From Pseudisothecium myosuroides (lineage: Eukaryota > Streptophyta > Bryopsida > Hypnales > Lembophyllaceae): DNA of 64,000 nucleotides. The stretch covers positions 4,216,001-4,280,000 of the forward strand of contig OX637297.1 in assembly GCA_951799445.1 (NCBI GenBank). Direction: 5' to 3'. Positions 57,807 through 64,000 of the stretch are shown here, in pieces; the stretch's first letter is position 1, and every line of letters starts with the position of its first letter. The position numbers and the translations under genes are program-made. The notes under the pieces are model-generated. The model had not been told where the DNA came from. It saw only the letters and a list, made by a program, of their open reading frames with translations, and did not search any database.

Positions 57807-58373
57807 CAACGGTAGCAAGTTCTAGATCGGTAGCGGTTTTTGGACCACAAACTTCTAGGGATGACTCACTCGTTGATGTGGAGTACAATACACAATAGGG
57901 GGCTTGTAAAGCACCCAAATTGCCGTCTCGGAGAGCTCATCTACCATTGCAACGATAACATTCTTCTGCATCTCACAACCGTGCTCTATCGCTAGCACCT
58001 GCATTCAGAATAACTCCCTGACCTTGGCTAGAATCGGATCAATCCCATGAAAAAGACAAACATATAGCTTTATAAAATGCACCACACAATAGCCACACTC
58101 ATAATTCCTTCTTTGAATAAACGTGTGGACCGACTCAGTCCTTGGGGGCGAGGACAGTTGGGGTTCCTGCAATAATTGTCAAACCCTCCGAACTCGACAA
58201 ACATACTCTTTCTCCTCTGATGCAGTATGAAAGGATGCGCTATCCAAGTGAAGCACTATCGTCTTTGTAAAAATAAACAATGACCAGTGCAAAGCGTCAA
58301 CGTAAGGTACACGCACCTTGAGGTTTTTGGGGCACTTGTTGTAGATTTGAGGTTGGACGGGGTACTCCCCACT
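57807..58373 (-). pseudogene. Ulp1-like (C48) cysteine protease fragment
   Basis: On the minus strand, from 58373 downward, one frame reads VRVPYVDALHWSLFIF (catalytic-His-like HW) and IVLHLDSASFILH (Asp in HLDS). A frame slip follows near 58150, then RRNYECGYCVVHFIKLY, whose C-G-Y-C resembles the catalytic Cys block (D/E-C-G). A TGA lies at about 58009 and a TAG near 57850. The N-terminal part is cut by R4. Ulp1-like genes often travel with plant MULE and CACTA elements. Here it converges with the MULE remnant across the later insertions. Confidence 0.65.
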
Positions 58374-59596
58374 TGTGAGCTCCTAATTTGTCACTTGGGA
58401 CTTGTAGATTTCTTTTTTTTGGAATTTGCAATTTAAAGTTGATAAAAGTATACAAAAAGCCATAAAAAGAGTGTAGAACCAGAATAGGGTTGTGTCATAT
58501 CCATTATAGTATTTGGTCAAGATTTGTATTTATACTTAGAATCCCCCCAGACCTCGCTTAAAAATAGAGTAGAAATAACGAGATGGCTAGATTTGGAGGA
58601 TTTGAGTCACATAGCCCCAAAAGGGCTAAATCCCACCATGAATGTGGCAATTCATGGCTAAGTTGGTCCAAGGGATCCATAGCAAGGCTACTAAGTCGGG
58701 TCCTAGAATTAGATTTAGAATTCCCCATTAAATCGACGAATTTCCGAAATCTCGATAGTTAGCATGTAGGACCCACTAATGCAAGACAGGCCCAATGGAG
58801 GGATCTACAGCCCAAGGGTGGTATTCTAGGATAAATCCCATGCCAGGAGTCCAACAACAAAATCAATTCGCCAAGATTCCTCCATCTGCAAAAGATTCCC
58901 ATACCATCGCTAATTCAAGGAGATGGCAAGTTCTAATCTCCACTAACCAATCGTGTCAGGTACGGAAACGCACTTACACATTTTTCAGGCGACTCCCTGA
59001 GAGGTCTCATGAAAATTCCCGGCATCTTCCAACTTGCAGAAGAACCTTTTCCGGATGGTCAACCGTTCTAACGTCCAACGGGAATTTTGTGGAAATTACC
59101 TAGGTTACAATAAAATCTCACTAAAAATTAGCATAGCTTGTTTTATGTTAATAATGCGCTCCGTGAAGTTTCACAACATTCCAATAGCAACAAGTACCCA
59201 AACCGACGAGATTCCTTGGAAATTAACCACGTAGTAAGGTCCCCGCAACGTTGAACGGCATTCCGGGACCATACAATGGCAAAACAAAGTCAACCAAGAG
59301 TCCTTTCCGACTCTCTCGCACCTACTAGAGACCTTAGGCTAGTTACTTTTCTCAAAATAGGAGACCCCCCAAGATTTAGGATTTTACCACGACTTGGTTT
59401 TTAAACTAAACTAGCCTACGATGGGTTTTGGGTCTCGGTACGTGGAGATAGGGACTGAGGACTAATGACGGCAATCTGGAGCCAACGGCGCAATCCGTTT
59501 GACGATTGGAGTTAATCTCCAAAAGTTAAGATGTTGGTTCAACATAGATGGTAGAAGTTGTTTTTTAGGGATTAAGATGAAAATCTTTGAGGATGA
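58374..59596 (+). mobile_element. R4, left part of an R element, interrupted by R5
   Basis: It starts TGTGAGCTCCTAATTTG at 58374 and follows R2 to about AAAATCTTTGAGGATGA at 59596, where R5 begins exactly at its terminus. The TATA box and everything downstream would lie beyond the right window edge, after R5. Confidence 0.85.
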
Positions 59597-60119
59597 TGTG
59601 GGCGCTAGATTACCCACCCTTGGTAATAAAGCGAACACCGACCAGGTTCTATGCCTTTATCCACATTTTTAATATATGGGGGTGATGTGAGCGCGGTCCA
59701 CTGTGCCTTCCAAGCAATGGATCTTTTTTGCTAACGTTTCCTAAGTGTCGTGGATGGCAGCGAATAATTAGTAATGCATGTAGTAACTCACAAGTTAACT
59801 GCGATGTTTAGAGTGATGGTGAAATCCGAACTCCCTAACTATCTATCCTATGTCGAGGGTCGACTGAGTAGTCGGCGTCATTTATAACGTCCCTAACTAC
59901 ATAAAAAGGGGAACCCCTATGTTCCTTCCATGAACCCCTAAGACTATCTTGGGTTTCTAAGACTTCACCTAGGAGTTCTACTTTTAAAAACTACCCCTAA
60001 AGTTCCAACTTCGGAATGTAACTCTAGATTTTACTTCTTTAACTTGATTCTTAAATATTAACTACCGACTTGTGCTCGATGTTTTGACTTTTGACTCTAG
60101 GTTTCTATTCCTAAATTAA

Positions 60120-60400
60120 CTCTAAGATTTACCCTTGAATTTTAACTCTATGTTTTAACTTTTAACTCTAAGTTTTTACTCCTAAATTAACTCTAAGATT
60201 TACCCTTGAATTTTAATTCTATGTTTTAACTTTTAACTCTAAGTTTTTACTCCTAAATTAACTCTAAGATTTATCCTTGAATTTTAACTCTATGTTTTAA
60301 CTTTTAACTCTAAGTTTTTACTCCTAAATTAACTCTAAGATTTACCCTTGAATTTTAACTCTATGTTTTAACTTTTAACTCTAAGTTTTTACTTCTAGAA
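60120..60400. repeat. 71-bp tandem repeat in R5, about four near-identical units
   Basis: The phrase ctaagattta starts at 60122, 60193, 60264 and 60335, exactly 71 bp apart. Units differ by one or two bases. It is a recent expansion inside the degenerate TAACTCTA/TTTTTAC region shared by all R copies. Confidence 0.9.
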
Positions 60401-61355
60401 TTAATTCTAAATTTTAACCTCTAGGTTTGACTCTATGTTTTCACTTTGACTCTAGATCTTTTCTACTTCCAACAACTAACTCTAACTTTAACTTCTACCT
60501 CTTAACTTTTAGCTTCTACTTTTAGCCTTTCACTATAACTTTTTACTCCCCAATTGACTCTAAAGTTTAACCTTTAAATTTAATCTTAACTTTTGACTTT
60601 TGACTTTTGACTTTCTACTTCCAACTTTAATCCTATCGTTTTAATCCTAGTTTAACTCTAAGTGTTATCCTCCTAAATTTAACTCCAACTTTTTAACTCT
60701 AGGGCTTAACTTCTAAACTTACTTCCACAGTTTACTCTGAGTTTTGACTTCTAATTTTAACTCTATTTCTAACTAAAAATCTACTCGTAATTTCTACCCC
60801 CTAAATTTAGTCCAAGGTTTTACTTTTTAATTTCTACTTCCCACTCGGAATTTTTTACTCCTAATTAACCCTAACTTCCTTTTCTAAGCTACCCTAAGGT
60901 TTCACTGGAAATTTTAATCCCCTAAGTTAAGCTTCCAAATTAATTCTACTTTTTAACTTCCCAAAGTTAACTCTAGATTTTGACCTTAGAATTTTAACTT
61001 TAAGAAATAAAAATGCAAATTGATTCTAATTCTAACCGCTAATTAATCCCTAATTTTAATCCTAAATTCTCTTTCTAATTTAAACCCCTAAGGTCCGTCC
61101 ATGATTCTTTTTGGATGATTTCTACTCAAAATTCCTCCGTCCTACCCCCTACCGCTTAACTTAGCCTAACGCGGTCAGTTTACGGTCAAATCTTAATTAT
61201 AAGATGTTTTCGGAAACCCCTATCACTAATCTATAGACTTTTGAATCTAAACTTCTAATTTGCACTAATCACGGATGCTAATCACGCTCTAAGGGCTGAT
61301 TAGGAAAATAAATGCTAATTAGGGAGAAACATCAAAGACTAAATCAAAAACTCAC

Positions 61356-61418
61356 CTCTTCACTACCGGTGTCGGAAATGACTTCGTCCACGTCCACGTG
61401 TACATCCTCACGCTCCAT
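61356..61418 (-). CDS. Conserved 63-nt first coding exon of R5 with splice donor
   Basis: ATG at 61418 in ACCATGG; 21 codons beginning MEREDVHVDVDEV; GAG directly before GTGAGT. Same length as in R1, R2 and R3. Confidence 0.55.
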
Positions 61419-62289
61419 GGTAGTCTTTGGCTTTGTTTTGAATTTTTCTTCAAGCTCACCGCTTATTGAGAAAATATTACAATTTTTGATGATCTAAACT
61501 CCCTCTTTTCCTTCCTCCTTTTCTTTTCTTTCTTCCCCTCTCTTCTACACTAGCACTATTCCACCTAAGCTTTTATGAGTCTTACACTATGGTTTCAAAC
61601 TACGAGAAGGGTTTAAATGTTCTTCCTACCCTCTTACACAATTTGCCTTTGTGTCATCCTAATCCTCCTCCCAACGGTCACCACGAATTCTCAAGATTTC
61701 CTTTTCTAATCCTACCTAAGCCTAAGCCTAGGTCACTATTTATCGTCTCTCTCGCCTCTCCCCTATTTCATTCGATTGTTCTCTATCCTTCCTCCATTGT
61801 GTGTAGAGTGTTTTGTAGTTGTTGGTGAGGGTGAGACTTCCTTGTGTGCAGGTACGGTGGTGCTCCGCTCTTTTCTCCCTTCTCCCTTTTTGATTTTAGA
61901 CCCTAATCTCTACTTAGCAATAGGTCAGCCCCCCATTTTCCTTTGTTTTGTTTATCTAGTGTGAGAGAAACCAAAAATCAAGAAAAAGGAGTTCAAAAAT
62001 GGGGACCGAACTGGGGCCCCAACTGCCTGCCGGACCAAGCCTGGCCTCCCGGCTGGCTGGCTAGCTACTGGGGGGTCGGGTTCAAACAAAATAAATAAAT
62101 AATTTATTTATTTGTTTTCTTTTGATATCGGATGATGTGACCTAGTCTGTTCTGGCTCTCGACTTGATCTGGTCTGTTTGGTTCCCGACTTGATCTGGTC
62201 TGTTTGGTTCTCGACTTGATCTGGTCTGTTTGGTTCTCGACTTGATCTGGTCTGTTTTGGCTCTGGACCTTGACTACTAAGGGAAAACT

Positions 62290-62560
62290 GGATTTTTGGG
62301 CAAACTGGATTTTTGGTGAACTAAGGGAAAGAAAACTTGGAGAAAATAGAACTTGGGGAAAACAACTTGGAGAAAATAGGACTTGAGGGAAATAGAACTT
62401 GGGGAAAATAAGACTTGGAAAAAATAGAACTTGGGGAAAATAGGACTTGAGGGAAATAGAACTTGGGGAAAATAAGACTTGGGGAAAATAGAACTTGGGG
62501 AAAATAGAACTTGGGGAACAACTTAGTCACACTAAAACTTGGGGAACACTCAGACTCACT
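62290..62560. repeat. Minisatellite private to R5
   Basis: About a dozen or more short units of the GGAAAATAGAACTTGG type. It gives a spurious repetitive minus-strand ORF (FPQVLFSPS repeats). Confidence 0.75.
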
Positions 62561-62834
62561 AAACACTTGGGGAGCAACTTAGACACACTAAACACTTGGG
62601 GAACAACTAAACTTCACTAAATGCAAAGGAACCTACATATCTTGGAAGCTAAACTCTGGAGGTTTCCACAAAGGTCTTGGAAACTAGACTTTGGAACTAA
62701 ACACGAGGGAGGTGCAAAGCTTCGCCGTTACATTGGTTTTAACACCAACTTTAGGACTTCTTGGCACCTCGGGGGTTCAAAGCTCCGCCGTCTACACTTT
62801 TAACACACGCTTTAGGACTTCAACTTTGTCACTA

Positions 62835-63080
62835 GTTCAAAGCTTCGTCGTCCCGGAGGGGGGTCCACTCAACAAGGAGAAGATTAGAAGAGGGTTTGAG
62901 ATAACTTAGAAAACATGCACAAAGGAGGTTCAAAGCTTCGCCGTCCCGGAGGGGGGTCCACTCAACAAGGAGAAGATTAGAAGAGGGTTTGGGATAACTT
63001 TAGAAAACATGCACAAAGGAGGTTCAAAGCTTCGCCGTCCCGGAGGGGGGTCCACTCAACAAAGAGAAGGTTAGAAGAAG
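62835..63080. repeat. ~93-bp tandem module with CAAAGCTTCGCCGTCC, three units
   Basis: The phrase gttcaaagcttcg starts at 62835, 62928 and 63022. Each unit includes CCCGGAGGGGGGTCCAC and AACAAGGAGAAG. R1, R2 and R3 have one to several diverged versions of the module in the same region. Confidence 0.8.
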
Positions 63081-64000
63081 GTGTAAGAAAAAACACAAAG
63101 AGAAAACACACAAGTTAGACCACGTGGCAACACAAAGCTCACACGCTAAAGGCCCCCCAAAGCGGCATCGCCAAGGTACGGTGGGGGGTGACTTTAGGAT
63201 TAGTGCAAGATACAAAAAGACTCTTAAACTTCACAAATTAGACCACAACACGTACAAGAGGGAGAGAGAGGCTCTCCACTTACAACAAGGTACCAAAAAC
63301 TTCACAAAAGAGTACACAAAGCAAGGTAGAAGGACCCCCAAGGACCTTCAAAGCTTGAAAATAAGCAACAATGGAGCCAAAAGTGCTCCGAAAACACACG
63401 TAGAGGTTTTTGGCTTCAAACGCCAAAATATCTAAAATAACTTGGACCCACGGACCCAAAACAAGAATTGGGGGTGTTCTAGAGAGAGAAATGGGGCCCT
63501 TATATAGGTTTCCAAGGGCTCACCCCTCCCTCTAGAGTTCTAAGGTAACCTTATCAACGGGGATTTTCATCCTCATCCTCAAAGATTTTCATCCTACATC
63601 CTAAATTTCTACTTCTACCATCTATACTAGACCAACATCCTAACTTTTGGAGATTAGCTCCAATCGCCAAACGGATTGCGCCGTTGGATCTAGATCGCCG
63701 TGTTTAGTCCTAAACTCGCCTACCCCCCGTACGGAGGCCAAAAACCCATCGTAGGCTAATTTAGTTTAAAAACCAAATCGTGGTAAAATCCTAGATCTTG
63801 GGGGTCTCCTATTTTGAGAAATGTGAATAGCCTAGGGTCTCCGATAGGTGCGAGAGAGTCGGAAAGGGCTTTTGGTTGACTTCGTTTCGCCATCGTATGG
63901 TCTCGGAATGCCGGTCAACGTGGCGGGGACCCCGCCACGTGGTTAATTCCCGAGGAATCTCGCCGGTTCGGATACTTGTCGCTATCGGAATGTCGTGAAA

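Larger units (their letters stand above)
59597..64000 (-). mobile_element. R5, R element inserted in R4, right end outside window
   Basis: The left end is TGTGGGCGCTAG at 59597, and GATGA (59592-59596) is the expected left TSD. The order matches R3: low-complexity region 59930-61130 with an expanded 71-bp array, 63-nt exon 61356-61418, minisatellite 62290-62560, 93-bp GC-rich modules 62835-63080, hairpin 63153-63188, TATATAAG near 63500. The right end, about 500 bp, is not in the window. Confidence 0.85.

Noticed and set aside
62321..62566. Repetitive minus-strand ORF (FPQVLFSPS repeats)
   Set aside because: Translation of a private minisatellite of R5.

Overview
The window looks like repeat-dominated nuclear DNA of a streptophyte (land plant or charophyte alga; a bryophyte is plausible but not shown). 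The evidence is a three-unit CCCTAAA telomere-type tract, plant-style GT-AG introns, MULE/SWIM, DUF7869-like and Ulp1-like remnants, an FCP1-like domain of the plant type (DLNG in motif I), a CACTA-type MITE, and many TG...CA units with 5-bp target-site duplications (TSDs). I see no tRNA, rRNA or CRISPR, and no clearly functional housekeeping gene.

Layout. 1-1570 (minus) is the end of a DUF7869-like transposase pseudogene. 1571-8500 is AT-rich and non-coding, with nucleosome-length tandem repeats (~170 and 174 bp). 8500-16685 holds a decayed gene of about eight exons with an FCP1/HAD-like domain near its C-terminus; a short inverted motif (TTTAACTCG...CGAGTTAAA) is repeated about 16 times before it and in its introns. 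16790-17116 is a 327-bp foldback. 17400-23416 (minus) is a second transposase-like pseudogene, split by element G1.

Two families of TG...CA units fill the rest. Family G (G1, G1', G2, G2b, G3, G4, G5) is about 3.4-3.8 kb. Each G element carries one gene for a 580-670 aa protein with a conserved N-terminal domain, acidic and basic tracts and coiled coils, but no protease, reverse transcriptase or integrase. Complete copies have exact 5-bp TSDs: G1 TCACA, G1' CTTGG, G3 ATTGT, G4 ATGAG, G5 CTAAA. G5 sits in G4, which sits in G3. Family R (R1-R5) is about 4.8-5.1 kb and lacks a long ORF. It has a TATA box about 1.3 kb in, and far downstream a 63-nt coding exon with an ACCATGG start (GG to AA changes in R1) and a splice donor, kept in all four copies that span it. 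R2 and R3 have TSDs (GCTAG/GCTGG and ACTTG) and interrupt a MULE transposase pseudogene.

Interpretation. Both families behave like very long solo LTRs, or like self-contained units mobilised by LTR-type integration. G would carry a whole gene in its U3 and R would carry a first coding exon in its leader. The host genes are themselves transposase remnants (DUF7869, a second DDE-like family, MULE and Ulp1), so the window is a layered graveyard in which insertion order can be read from the TSDs. Of about 29 premature stops I could place by hand, only about 3 are TAA, which suggests decay by deamination of methylated cytosine.
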